Assembly (NCBI RefSeq): GCF_003963535.1
Contig: NZ_CP034539.1
Location: forward strand, 2,976,001 to 3,040,000
Direction of reading: 5' to 3'
Source: Streptomyces cyaneochromogenes
GTDB lineage: Bacteria > Actinomycetota > Actinomycetes > Streptomycetales > Streptomycetaceae
Length of the DNA stretch: 64,000 bases
Part shown: in pieces, positions 1 to 8,119 of the stretch
Numbering within the stretch: the stretch's first letter is position 1
Layout of the letters: each line of letters begins with the position of its first letter
The notes under the pieces: generated by a model
Told to the model about the DNA's origin: nothing
Database searches by the model: none
The model's input: only the letters and a program-made list of their open reading frames with translations
Translations under genes and position numbers: made by a program

Positions 1-864
1 GAGTCGGTGCTGTGGAACGTCCGCTTCCCGCGGATCGCGCTCGCGTTGCTCATCGGGGCGTCGCTCGGCTGCGCCGGCGCGCTGATGCAGGGGGTGTTCG
101 GCAACCCGCTGGCCGAACCCGGCGTCATCGGCGTCTCGTCGGGCGCGGCGGTCGGCGCGGTGGCCGCGATCTCGCTCGGGCTGACCTTCCTCGGCAACTG
201 GACCCTGCCCGCGATGGCGTTCGTCGCCGGGCTCGGCACCGTGCTGCTGGTGTACGTGATGTCTCGCTCGGGGGGCCGCACGGAGGTCGTGACCCTGATC
301 CTCATGGGCATCGCGGTCAACGCCTTCGCCGGGGCGCTCATCGGCCTGTTCCTCTTCCTCGCGGACACCGCCGCCATCAACCAGATCACCTTCTGGCAGC
401 TCGGCTCCCTCGCCCAGTCCACCTGGCCCAAGGTGACGGCCGTCCTGCCCTGCGCGGTCCTGGGGCTGGCGGTGGCGCCGCTGTACGCGCGCCGCCTGGA
501 CCTGCTCGCCCTCGGCGACCGGCCCGCCCGGCATCTGGGGGTGGACGTGGAGCGGATGCGGGTCGCGCTGATCCTGGTCGTCGCGCTGCTCACGGCGGCC
601 GCGGTGAGCGTCTCCGGCGTCATCGGGTTCATCGGCCTGGTCGTGCCACACCTGTTGCGCATGGCCGCGGGGCCGCGGCATCGGTTTCTCATTCCGGGCA
701 GTGCGCTGGGTGGGGCGGTGGTGTTGCTGGCGGCGGATCTCGCCGCGCGGACCATTGCGGCGCCGGCGGAGCTGCCGCTGGGCGTTCTCACGGCCCTGCT
801 GGGCAGCCCGTTCTTCTTCTGGCTGCTGCGTCGGACCCGGCGGCGACAAGGGGGGTGGGCCTAG
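1..864 (+). CDS. FecCD-family iron/heme ABC transporter permease, 5' end outside the window
   Basis: Inner-membrane permease of an ABC importer for ferric siderophore or heme. The reading frame is open from base 1. The first visible residues (ESVLWNVRFPR) match the region that normally follows TM1-2 in FecCD permeases, so the real start lies upstream and the GTG at 7 is probably internal. Family hallmarks are GCAGALMQGVFGNPLAEPG, the central DLLALGD coupling-helix region, and VSGVIGFIGLVVPH near the C-terminus. Several membrane helices are visible. The stop TAG (862-864) is made by the first bases of a MITE-like element, so the current C-terminus may be set by that insertion. The HmuV-type ATPase at 1188 is its likely partner. 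Heme rather than siderophore is inferred only from similarity to HmuU/HmuV. Confidence 0.9.
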   Translation, partial: ESVLWNVRFPRIALALLIGASLGCAGALMQGVFGNPLAEPGVIGVSSGAAVGAVAAISLGLTFLGNWTLPAMAFVAGLGTVLLVYVMSRSGGRTEVVTLILMGIAVNAFAGALIGLFLFLADTAAINQITFWQLGSLAQSTWPKVTAVLPCAVLGLAVAPLYARRLDLLALGDRPARHLGVDVERMRVALILVVALLTAAAVSVSGVIGFIGLVVPHLLRMAAGPRHRFLIPGSALGGAVVLLAADLAARTIAAPAELPLGVLTALLGSPFFFWLLRRTRRRQGGWA

Positions 865-1050
865 GCCCTGTCGTTTGGATCAGGCCGGCTGTGAGGGGCA
901 GTGCCTTCCGGCCGACCCGAGCGGGGTCTGGTGCGTGCAGCTGCAAGGCGGAGGAGGGAGTCGACGCGGAGCGTCGGCGAGTGACGACAACGCGGCAGAT
1001 GCGCGTGCCAGACCCCGCGACGCCGGCATGATCCAAACGACAGGGCCTAG
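861..1050. mobile_element. MITE-like element with 28-bp terminal inverted repeats
   Basis: The ends 861-888 and 1023-1050 are inverted repeats of 28 bp with one mismatch. They begin CTAGGCCCTGTCGTTTGGAT on the outside. The interior (about 909-1017) can also pair with itself, for example GGTCTGGTGCGTGCAGCTGC against a sequence near 995-1015. Folded as a whole, the element would make one long hairpin. It has no coding capacity. The outer CTAG is itself palindromic, so the target-site duplication (CTAG or TAG) is ambiguous. It lies between the permease and ATPase genes of one transporter and supplies the permease stop codon. The ends look like those of IS5-type transposase-dependent elements, but that assignment is an inference. 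Confidence 0.75.
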
Positions 1051-1055
1051 GGGTC

Positions 1056-1137
1056 GTGTGTCGTCTGCGGGCGGGTGGGGGCCGGTCGCGCCCACGCGGC
1101 GGAGCCGCACAGTGATACAGCCCCGCGCCCCTCAAGG
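1056..1137. repeat. Streptomyces interspersed intergenic repeat, copy 1
   Basis: This non-coding stretch begins GTGTGTCGTCTGCGGGCGGG and ends with CCCCGCGCCCCTC. It shares the pieces GTCTGCGGG, GGTCGCGC and CCCCGCGCCCC, in the same order, with the reverse complement of 18482-18550 in this window. Here a short GC-rich hairpin (about 1098-1112, GCGGCGGAGCCGC) is added in the middle. It probably belongs to a family of short repeats scattered through Streptomyces intergenic regions. Together with the MITE it fills the 323-bp gap before the ATPase gene. Confidence 0.5.
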
Positions 1138-1187
1138 AAATCGGCCCCACCGGCGATAGCACCTGACCCTCTGCTGAAGGATCCCTC

Positions 1188-2000
1188 ATGAGACTCCTCC
1201 GCGCACACCCCACGCCCCCACCACCCTCCCGACCCGGCGACATCCTCGCCGAGGCCGAGGACCTCCACGTCCGTCTCGGCGCCCGCCCCGTCCTGCACGG
1301 TGTCTCCGTGACCGTCCGGGCCGGCGAGGTCCTCGCCCTCGTCGGGCCCAACGGTGCCGGAAAGTCGACCCTGTTGAGCGCGCTGGCCGCCGACCTCCCG
1401 GCCGCCGAGGGTGTCGTACGGATCCACGGGCGCCCGGCGACCGACTGGTCGGCCCCCGAACTCGCCCTGCGCCGTGCGGTGCTGCCGCAGTCGGCGACGC
1501 TGTCCTTCCCGTTCCCGGTGGAGGACGTCGTGCGGATGGGCCGCGCACCCCACGCCTGCTCTCCCGCCGAGGACGACCTCGCCGTCACCGAGGCGATGGC
1601 CGCCACCGAGGTGGCCGCCTTCGCCGTCCGGCCGTTCTCCGCGCTCAGCGGTGGTGAGCGGGCCCGTGTCGCGCTGGCCCGGGTGCTCGCGCAGCGCGCC
1701 CCGTTGCTGCTGCTGGACGAACCGACGGCCGCGCTGGACCTCAAACACCAGGAGCTGGTGCTGCGGCTGTGCCGGGAGCGGGCGCGGGCCGGGGACGCGG
1801 TGGTCGTCGTGCTGCACGATCTGGGGCTCGCGGCCGCCTACGCGCACCGGGTCGCGATCCTGCGCGCCGGACGGGTCGCGGCCGACGGGCCGCCCGCCGA
1901 GGTGTTCTCCGAGCAGTTGCTGTCCGAGGTCTACGACCAGCCCGTCGAGGTGCTGCCGCATCCGCGGACGGGTGCGGTCCTGGTGACCCCCCGCCGCTGA
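1188..2000 (+). CDS. hmuV: heme/iron ABC transporter ATP-binding protein (HmuV type)
   Basis: Cytoplasmic ATPase of 270 residues energising the FecCD permease encoded just upstream. Walker A is GPNGAGKST (about residue 55), the Q-loop is VLPQSA, the signature is ALSGGERARVALARVLAQ, Walker B is LLLLDEPTAALD, and the switch histidine is in VVVLHDLGLA. After about 20 poorly conserved residues the domain starts at LAEAEDLHVRLG. The ATG at 1188 follows a weak Shine-Dalgarno (CTGAAGGA, about 1174-1181). The MITE and an intergenic repeat separate it from the permease, so any shared transcript must run through both. The substrate could be heme or a siderophore. Confidence 0.88.
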   Translation: MRLLRAHPTPPPPSRPGDILAEAEDLHVRLGARPVLHGVSVTVRAGEVLALVGPNGAGKSTLLSALAADLPAAEGVVRIHGRPATDWSAPELALRRAVLPQSATLSFPFPVEDVVRMGRAPHACSPAEDDLAVTEAMAATEVAAFAVRPFSALSGGERARVALARVLAQRAPLLLLDEPTAALDLKHQELVLRLCRERARAGDAVVVVLHDLGLAAAYAHRVAILRAGRVAADGPPAEVFSEQLLSEVYDQPVEVLPHPRTGAVLVTPRR

Positions 2001-2059
2001 CCCCCACGGCACAACCTTTGACGTTCCTTTGACTTCTCCATGGGGTCGATTTTGGTCAC

Positions 2060-2098
2060 TTAGGCAATCCTTATCTCCGTTAGGCGAGCCTCACCTTC
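2060..2098. promoter_or_regulatory. two tandem iron boxes (DmdR/IdeR-type) upstream of efeO
   Basis: The second 19-mer, 2080-2098 (TTAGGCGAGCCTCACCTTC), is close to the DmdR/IdeR consensus dyad TTAGGTTAGGCTAACCTAA. The first, 2060-2078 (TTAGGCAATCCTTATCTCC), is a weaker copy exactly 20 bp upstream, about two helical turns. Both lie 50-90 bp before the efeO start, suggesting cooperative repression of the efe operon by an iron-loaded DtxR-family protein. Confidence 0.75.
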
Positions 2099-2149
2099 CT
2101 CGCTGTGAGGCTCGTCACGCATACTTTCCGGCCACCTCCTGGAGCCCTC

Positions 2150-3307
2150 ATGCGCGCCGTCAGACTGCCCGTCACCACCGCCATCGCCACCGTGGCGGCC
2201 CTGACCGCCGTCACGGGCTGCACCGAGAAGGGCAGTTCGGCGGGGAGCGACCGGGTCGTCAACGTGACCGCGACGGACGACAGGTGCGAGGTGTCGAAGA
2301 AGGAGTTCCCGGCCGGACACGTCGAACTCGCCATCGAGAACAAGGGGTCGAAGGTCACCGAGGTCTACATCCTCTTCCCGGACGACCGCATCGTCACCGA
2401 GCGCGAGAACATAGGCCCCGGCACCAAGCAGACCGTCACCGCCGAGGTGAAGGCCGGCGACTACACGATCGCCTGCAAGCCCGGCATGAAGGGCGACGGC
2501 ATCCGGCAGACCGTCAAGGCCACCGGCAAGGGCTCCACGGCCAAGCGCGACCCGCGGCTGGACAAGGCCGTCGCCGCCTACCGCGAGTACGCGCAGGAGC
2601 AGGCCGACGAGACGCTGCCGCTCGCCGAGGCCTTCGCCAAGGCCGTCAAGGACGGCGACATCGAGGCCGCGAAGAAGGCCTACGCCACCTCCCGCATCGG
2701 CTGGGAGCGCACCGAGCCGGTCGCCGAGTCCTTCGGCGACATCGACCCGAAGGTCGACGTCCGCGAGGACGGTCTGGATGTGGGCCAGGACCCGGAGAAG
2801 GACTGGACCGGCTGGCACCGTCTGGAGCGCTCGCTCTGGAAGGACAAGAAGCTCACCGACCGCGACTCGGAACTCGCCGACCAGCTCATCACCGACCTGA
2901 AGGACTGGCAGAAGCGGGTCGGCAAGGCCGAGATCACCCCGACCTCCATGGCCAACGGCGCAAAGGAACTCCTCGACGAGGTCGCCACCGGCAAGGTCAC
3001 CGGCGAGGAGGAGCGCTACTCGCACACCGACCTGGTCGACTTCAAGGCCAACGTCGAGGGCGCGCAGAAGGCGTACGAGCTGCTGAAGGCGGTCGCGAAG
3101 GAGAACGACCCGGCGCTGGTCACCGAGCTCGACAAGCAGTTCGCCGCGCTGAGCGCCCTGCTCGACAAGTACCGGGCCGACAAGTCGTCGTACGACTTCA
3201 CCTCGTACGACAAGGTCGGCGAGGCCGACCGCAAGGAGCTGTCGGACGGCGTCAACTCCCTTGCGGAGCCGCTGTCCAAGCTCGCCGCCGCCGTCGTCGT
3301 GAAGTAA
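2150..3307 (+). CDS. efeO: iron uptake system lipoprotein EfeO (cupredoxin + imelysin/M75 domains)
   Basis: Extracytoplasmic iron-binding component of the EfeUOB system, 385 residues. A lipoprotein signal ends in LTAVTGC. A cupredoxin-like domain follows (about residues 35-125, VVNVTATDDRCEVSKKEF through ACKPGMKGDG). The imelysin-like M75 domain has the HxxE motif in GWHRLERSLW (about residue 222). The ATG at 2150 was chosen because GGAG lies about 8 bp upstream and it gives a clean signal peptide. An in-frame GTG at 2105 would add 15 implausible residues. It is first in an operon behind two iron boxes, with efeB 13 bp downstream. Confidence 0.92.
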   Translation: MRAVRLPVTTAIATVAALTAVTGCTEKGSSAGSDRVVNVTATDDRCEVSKKEFPAGHVELAIENKGSKVTEVYILFPDDRIVTERENIGPGTKQTVTAEVKAGDYTIACKPGMKGDGIRQTVKATGKGSTAKRDPRLDKAVAAYREYAQEQADETLPLAEAFAKAVKDGDIEAAKKAYATSRIGWERTEPVAESFGDIDPKVDVREDGLDVGQDPEKDWTGWHRLERSLWKDKKLTDRDSELADQLITDLKDWQKRVGKAEITPTSMANGAKELLDEVATGKVTGEEERYSHTDLVDFKANVEGAQKAYELLKAVAKENDPALVTELDKQFAALSALLDKYRADKSSYDFTSYDKVGEADRKELSDGVNSLAEPLSKLAAAVVVK

Positions 3308-3320
3308 GGCAGGCGCCCTC

Positions 3321-4586
3321 ATGACCGAGAACTTTGATTCCCCGTCCCGGCGTGCGCTGATCGGCTGGGGCGGTGCCGGGCTCGCGCTCGGTGCCGTCGC
3401 GGCCGGCGGTGCCGTGGCGATGACCCGTGACGGCGACGCCGTCGGTGACGCGGCCCCGGCCGGTGCCGCGACGGGCGCGGCGATCGACTTCCACGGCGAC
3501 CGGCAGGCGGGCATCGCCACGCCGGTGCAGGACCGGCTGCACTTCGCCGCGTTCGACGTGAAGACCGACGACCGCGCCGAGTTCGTGCGGATGCTGAAGG
3601 ACTGGACGGCGGCCGCGCGCCGGATGACGGCCGGGCAGGCGGTCGGTGAGGGCGGGTACGGCGGGCCGGCCGAGGCGCCGCCGGACGACACCGGTGAGGC
3701 GCTGGGGCTGAAGCCGTCGCGGCTGACGCTGACGATCGGCTTCGGGCCGTCGCTCTTCGAGAAGTTCGGCGAGGCGTTCGGCATCGCGGACGCCCGCCCC
3801 GAAGCCCTCGCCGAATTGCCGAAGTTCGCAGGGGACAACCTCGACCGGAACCGCAGCGGCGGCGATCTGTGCATCCAGGCCTGCGCCGACGACCCGCAGG
3901 TCGCCGTGCACGCGATCCGCAACCTGGCCCGCATCGGCTTCGGCAAGGTCGTCATCAAGTGGTCCCAGCTCGGCTTCGGGAAGACGTCGTCGACGACGCC
4001 GGACGAGCAGACTCCGCGCAACCTCATGGGCTTCAAGGACGGCACCCGCAACATCGCGGGGACGGAGACGGACCGGCTGAAGAAGTTCGTGTGGGTGGAC
4101 GAGAAGGACGGTCCCGCGTGGATGGCCGGCGGCTCGTATCTCGTCGCCCGCCGCATCCGGATGCACATCGAGACCTGGGACCGCACCTCCCTGCAGGAGC
4201 AGGAGGACATCATCGGCCGCGACAAGGGCGAGGGCGCCCCGGTCGGCAAGGCCAAGGAGCGCGACGAGCCGTTCCTGAAGGCGATGCTGCCCGACGCGCA
4301 CGTCCGGCTCGCGCACCCCGACTCCAACGACGGGGCGACGATCCTGCGCCGCGGCTACTCCTTCACCGACGGCACGGACGGCCTCGGACGGCTGGACGCG
4401 GGCCTGTTCTTCCTGGCCTACCAGCGCGACCCGCGCACCGGGTTCGTCAGGATCCAGCGCAACCTGGCCATCGACTCGCTCAACGAGTACATCCAGCACG
4501 TGGGTTCGGCGCTCTTCGCCATCCCGCCCGGCGTCCGCGACAAGGACGACTGGTGGGGCAGCACGCTGTTCTCCAAGGAGGCGTGA
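3321..4586 (+). CDS. efeB: deferrochelatase/peroxidase EfeB (DyP-type, Tat-exported)
   Basis: Heme-containing dye-decolorising-type peroxidase, 421 residues, exported folded through the Tat pathway (SRRALIGWGGAGLALG near the N-terminus). The DyP signature GxxDG is in MGFKDGTRN (about residue 238). The proximal-histidine region is HVRLAHPDSNDG (about residue 328), followed by RRGYSF. In Efe systems EfeB oxidises ferrous iron or handles heme iron before transport by EfeU. It sits between efeO and efeU in the same operon. Confidence 0.92.
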   Translation: MTENFDSPSRRALIGWGGAGLALGAVAAGGAVAMTRDGDAVGDAAPAGAATGAAIDFHGDRQAGIATPVQDRLHFAAFDVKTDDRAEFVRMLKDWTAAARRMTAGQAVGEGGYGGPAEAPPDDTGEALGLKPSRLTLTIGFGPSLFEKFGEAFGIADARPEALAELPKFAGDNLDRNRSGGDLCIQACADDPQVAVHAIRNLARIGFGKVVIKWSQLGFGKTSSTTPDEQTPRNLMGFKDGTRNIAGTETDRLKKFVWVDEKDGPAWMAGGSYLVARRIRMHIETWDRTSLQEQEDIIGRDKGEGAPVGKAKERDEPFLKAMLPDAHVRLAHPDSNDGATILRRGYSFTDGTDGLGRLDAGLFFLAYQRDPRTGFVRIQRNLAIDSLNEYIQHVGSALFAIPPGVRDKDDWWGSTLFSKEA

Positions 4587-4592
4587 GGACTT

Positions 4593-5465
4593 GTGTTCTC
4601 CAACTACCTGATCGGCCTGCGCGAGGGTCTTGAGGCCAGCCTGGTCGTCTGCATCCTCATCGCCTACCTGGTGAAGACGGACCGCAGGGACGCCCTCAGG
4701 CCCATCTGGATCGGCATCGGCGTCGCGATCGCCCTCGCGCTCGGCTTCGGCTGCGCGCTCGAATTCGGCTCGCAGGAGCTGACGTTCGAGGCACAGGAGG
4801 CCCTCGGCGGGTCCTTGTCGATCCTCGCCGTCGGGCTGGTGACGTGGATGGTGTTCTGGATGCGGCGCACCGCCCGGCACCTGAAGTCCGAGCTGCACGA
4901 CAAGCTGGACGCCGCCCTGCACATGGGCACCGGCGCGCTGGTCGCGACCGCGTTCCTGGCCGTCGGCCGCGAGGGTTTGGAGACGGCCCTGTTCGTGTGG
5001 GCGTCGGTGCGCGCGGCCGGCGACGGCAGCACGCACCCGCTGGCCGGCGCCGCCCTCGGCATCGCCACGGCGATCGTCCTGGGCTGGCTCTTCTACCGCG
5101 GTGCCCTGCGCATCAACCTCGCCCGGTTCTTCACCTGGACCGGCGGCATGCTGGTGGTCGTGGCGGCGGGCGTGCTGGCGTACGGCGTTCACGACCTGCA
5201 GGAAGCGCGCTGGCTGGGCGGCCTGAGCGACAAGGCGTTCGACATCAGCGACACGGTCGATCCGGCAAGCTGGTACGGCACTCTGCTGAAGGGCGTCTTC
5301 AACTTCCAGCCCGATCCGACGGTCCTCCAGGTCACGGTGTGGCTGCTGTACCTGATCCCGACGCTCACGCTGTTCCTGGCCCCGGTAGGGTTCGCCTCCG
5401 GGAAGGGGAAGGTGAAGGGACCTGATGAGCAGGGAACGCGGCCCTCGAAGGCTCCGCAGGCTTGA
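4593..5465 (+). CDS. efeU: iron permease EfeU (FTR1 family)
   Basis: Integral membrane iron permease, 290 residues, about seven helices. It has two copies of the FTR1 REGLE iron-binding motif: LREGLEASLV (TM1, about residue 9) and VGREGLETALF (TM4, about residue 128). The GTG start at 4593 is 6 bp after the efeB stop, with AAGGAGG (4575-4581) as ribosome binding site. The gene order is O-B-U rather than the U-O-B of enterobacteria. The hydrophilic last 20 residues overlap the next gene by 41 bp. Confidence 0.92.
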   Translation: MFSNYLIGLREGLEASLVVCILIAYLVKTDRRDALRPIWIGIGVAIALALGFGCALEFGSQELTFEAQEALGGSLSILAVGLVTWMVFWMRRTARHLKSELHDKLDAALHMGTGALVATAFLAVGREGLETALFVWASVRAAGDGSTHPLAGAALGIATAIVLGWLFYRGALRINLARFFTWTGGMLVVVAAGVLAYGVHDLQEARWLGGLSDKAFDISDTVDPASWYGTLLKGVFNFQPDPTVLQVTVWLLYLIPTLTLFLAPVGFASGKGKVKGPDEQGTRPSKAPQA

Positions 5466-6417
5466 CCGGAGCGCACTGATTGCAGCCTCACTGACCGCTT
5501 TGTCGCTGACGGCAAGCGGATGTGTGGTCGTCCACGGGGAGCGGGAGATCCTCCCCTCGGCCACCAAGGCGGAGGCCACCAAGGCGCTCGAAGAGTTCAC
5601 TTCCGCGTACAACAAGGCGGACAAGGCGTACGACAGCTCCCTCGACGCGGACTACGTCACCGGCGCCCTGGGCGACATCGACGGGGCGCGGCTGAAGGCG
5701 GGCAAGGCGGTCAGCCCCGGCGGCAACGCGGCGCACACCCCGCTGAAGCTGTCGGACACCAAGATCACGATCCCCAAGAAGGCGGGCTGGCCACGGTGGT
5801 TCGTGGTCGACGCGGCCGGCAACAAGTTCGGCAGCGCGCGCTGGGTCTTCGTGTTCACCCGCAGCGGCCTGGACGAACCGTGGGAGGCGGCATATCTGAC
5901 GCTGGTGGCCCCCGGCGACATGCCGAAGTTCAAGACGGACAAGGACGGCTGGGCCGAGGCCGTCCCCGCGAACTCGACCGAACTGGCCGTGCCGCCGTCG
6001 GACTTGAGCAAGCAGTACGCGGGCTACCTCAAGGAGGGCGGGGACGTCTTCGCGGACGGCCGTCACACCAGCGAGTGGCGTGCCGACCGGACGAAGGCCG
6101 CCAAACGGCCGGGCCTGGTCAGCCAGTTCATCGACGAGCCGCTCACGAGCGGCGACTACGCCCCGCTGGCGCTGCGCACCACGGACGGCGGTGCGCTGGT
6201 GTTCTTCACCACGCGCTACTACGAGAAGCGGACGGCCTACGCGGGCACGTCCGTCCCCTCTCCGGGCAAGGGCGTGGAGGCCCTGACGGAGGGCGAGGTC
6301 AAGCAGTCGCTCACGATGGAGATCATCTCCAACGAGATGGCCCTGGACCCGAAGGGATCCGGGAAGGTCGAGGTCATCGGCCGGACCCAGGGTCTGACGT
6401 CGGCGAAGGGCGAGTAG
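5425..6417 (+). CDS. predicted lipoprotein, fourth gene of the efe operon
   Basis: 330-residue secreted protein with an N-terminal Arg-rich n-region, hydrophobic stretch and lipobox LTASGC (Cys about 33). The ATG at 5425 lies within the end of efeU (41-bp overlap) but has a strong purine-rich site (GGTGAAGGGA) just before it. The mature part contains no catalytic motif that I recognise. It has alternating strands around PRWFVVDAAG and RWVFVFTRSG, and a C-terminal region ending IGRTQGLTSAKGE. Position and overlap suggest co-expression with iron uptake, but no function can be assigned. Confidence 0.75.
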   Translation: MSRERGPRRLRRLDRSALIAASLTALSLTASGCVVVHGEREILPSATKAEATKALEEFTSAYNKADKAYDSSLDADYVTGALGDIDGARLKAGKAVSPGGNAAHTPLKLSDTKITIPKKAGWPRWFVVDAAGNKFGSARWVFVFTRSGLDEPWEAAYLTLVAPGDMPKFKTDKDGWAEAVPANSTELAVPPSDLSKQYAGYLKEGGDVFADGRHTSEWRADRTKAAKRPGLVSQFIDEPLTSGDYAPLALRTTDGGALVFFTTRYYEKRTAYAGTSVPSPGKGVEALTEGEVKQSLTMEIISNEMALDPKGSGKVEVIGRTQGLTSAKGE

Positions 6418-6436
6418 CGCCGCCCCGTGCGGTGGC

Positions 6437-7168
6437 TCAGTGGCGCAGGGGCCAGGCCGCGGTGACGTGGTCGGGCTCCTCGCCGACGTGACGGGCGCAG
6501 GCGTCGGTGAGGGTTTCCAGCAGGCTCAGCGGGTCGGGCAGCGGGTGTTCGAGACCGCGCACCCAGTGCACGGCCCGGCCCTCGCCGGACAGCCGGGCGG
6601 GCGGTACGAGGACGTAGGACCCGCGGCAGTGCCAGCGCAGTCCCGGATGCTCGTCCATGGTCTCGGGGTGGCAGTCCAGCTCGCAGGGCCACCACTCGTC
6701 CTCGTCCTCGGGGGTGCCGCGGGTGAGGGTGAAGAACAGCAGCCGTCCGTCGTCGCTCTCGGCGACCGGGCCGACCTCGATACCGGCGCCGAGCAGCCGC
6801 TCCAGCGCCTCGCGTCCGGCCTCCAGCGGCAGGTCGAGGACGTCGTGCACCATGCCGGTCGCGGTGATGAAGTTGGCCTGCGGCTGATGGCGGGCCCAGC
6901 GTTCGATCTGGGCGCGGTCGGTGGTGGACTGCGTCTGCCAGGCGAAGGACACCGGGTGCCGGGCGGGGGTGGGACAGCCGACGCGGTCACAGGAACATCG
7001 GTAGCCGGCGGGGTGCGCGGCGGGCGCGAGGGGCAGTCCCGCGGCGGCGGCGGCCAGCAGCAGGGCTTCCCGGCCACCGTCGTCGGTGGCGTCCTTCGGG
7101 CGGCGTCCGCGCAGCCACTGGGAGAGTTTGCCCTGCAGGCCGGTCCGGCCGCCCAACTCCGCGCTCAT
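6437..7168 (-). CDS. bifunctional DNA primase/polymerase N-terminal-domain protein
   Basis: 243-residue protein resembling the prim-pol (AEP superfamily) N-terminal domain often seen as stand-alone proteins in Streptomyces. Visible family features are a Cys-containing segment CSCDRVGCPTPARHP (about residue 60), the WxxxHPxxNFxxATG-like stretch ARHQPQANFITATG and then VHDVLDLP. The usual catalytic acidic pair (DxD) appears only as D-V-L-D, so polymerase activity is uncertain. It converges on the efe operon, leaving only 19 bp between stop codons. Confidence 0.7.
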   Translation of the reverse strand: MSAELGGRTGLQGKLSQWLRGRRPKDATDDGGREALLLAAAAAGLPLAPAAHPAGYRCSCDRVGCPTPARHPVSFAWQTQSTTDRAQIERWARHQPQANFITATGMVHDVLDLPLEAGREALERLLGAGIEVGPVAESDDGRLLFFTLTRGTPEDEDEWWPCELDCHPETMDEHPGLRWHCRGSYVLVPPARLSGEGRAVHWVRGLEHPLPDPLSLLETLTDACARHVGEEPDHVTAAWPLRH

Positions 7169-7324
7169 CTATCCCCTCGCCTCGCCGTCGTGCGGAACAG
7201 CATGCCCTATGGTCCCATCATCGTGCGCTCCGGGGGGCCGTAGCGGACAACCGGGGTAGGTGGGGCGAGGTGTGCACAGCACTGTGATCAGGGGTAATGG
7301 ACCGCTTTGGCGGGATTTACGGCC

Positions 7325-7981
7325 CTACTGTGCACGCGGTGCGAGGCCGTGGAGGGCGTAGTCGACGAGGGTGTCGGTGTACTCGTACGAGATCGGGCCC
7401 GTGTGCTGGAGCCAGCGCTGGGCCAGGGGTGAGACGAAGAGTTCGAGGGCGATGCGCGGGTCGATGTCGCCTCGCACCTCCCCGGCCTCCTGGGCGGCGC
7501 GCAGCCGGTCGACGTAGAGCTGGAACGAGGGTTCCATCAGCTTGGCGACGTACTCCCGGCTGAGCGGCTCGTTGACCAGGCCCTCGGCGGCGAGGGCGCG
7601 GGCCGGGGCGGCGAAGCGCGGGTCGGTCATCTGGTCGATGGTGGCGCGCAGCACGGCCTTCAGATCGGCCGCGAGGTCTCCGGTGTCCGGGATGACGTAC
7701 GGCTCCTGCCCGGCGGCCTGCGCGGCCTGCTCCCCGAGATCGAGGAACGCCTCCATCAGCACCTCGGCCTTCGACGACCACCACCGGTAGATCGTCTGCT
7801 TGCCGACTCCGGCCCGGGCGGCGATGCCCTCGATCGTCGTCTTGGGGTAGCCGACGTCGGCGACGAGGGCGAGGGCGGCGTCGTAGATGGCGCGGCGGGA
7901 CTTCTCGCTGCGGCGGGTGGCGTTGGGGGCGGGGTGATCGGTTCGCCCCGGGGGCTTCTGGGCGGATTTCTGGGCTGCCAT
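7325..7981 (-). CDS. TetR-family transcriptional regulator
   Basis: 218 residues. The N-terminal helix-turn-helix (about 28-74) contains AIYDAALALVADVGYPKTTIEGIAARAGVGKQTIYRWW in pieces typical of TetR repressors, followed by a variable all-helical ligand and dimerisation domain. The start ATG at 7981 is 24 bp from the nearest of two identical dyads (8005-8017 and 8047-8059), which are its probable operators. Autoregulation and control of the divergent small gene at 8120 are therefore likely. The ligand is unknown. Confidence 0.9.
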   Translation of the reverse strand: MAAQKSAQKPPGRTDHPAPNATRRSEKSRRAIYDAALALVADVGYPKTTIEGIAARAGVGKQTIYRWWSSKAEVLMEAFLDLGEQAAQAAGQEPYVIPDTGDLAADLKAVLRATIDQMTDPRFAAPARALAAEGLVNEPLSREYVAKLMEPSFQLYVDRLRAAQEAGEVRGDIDPRIALELFVSPLAQRWLQHTGPISYEYTDTLVDYALHGLAPRAQ

Positions 7982-8004
7982 GGCTCGAATTTATCAGGTT
8001 GACA

Positions 8005-8071
8005 AGACGGAGCGTCTCGCTGGACCCTGAAGGGGTTGCGATGTCGAGACGATACGTCTCGTGTCTCGTCT
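8005..8071. promoter_or_regulatory. twin operator AGACG-N3-CGTCT plus an extra half-site between the TetR gene and the small divergent gene
   Basis: AGACG-GAG-CGTCT is at 8005-8017 and AGACG-ATA-CGTCT at 8047-8059, both perfect 5-bp dyads with 3-bp spacers, 42 bp apart (four helical turns). A further CGTCT half-site lies at 8067-8071. Larger flanking inverted pieces (GACAAGACG near 8001 and CGTCTTGTC near 8067) frame the two sites. This is the expected layout for a TetR dimer pair repressing both divergent genes. Confidence 0.75.
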
Positions 8072-8119
8072 TGTCACTGGTCCTTGACAGTCCTTGATCG
8101 ATGACGAAAGGAGCTCACC

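Noticed and set aside
12..1031. Long Arg/Gly-rich open frame overlapping the permease in another frame
   Set aside because: It is a GC-skewed shadow frame without domain sense; the FecCD frame has clear motifs.
3252..5624. 790-codon open frame antisense to efeB and efeU
   Set aside because: Composition is typical of antisense high-GC frames and both opposing genes are unmistakable.
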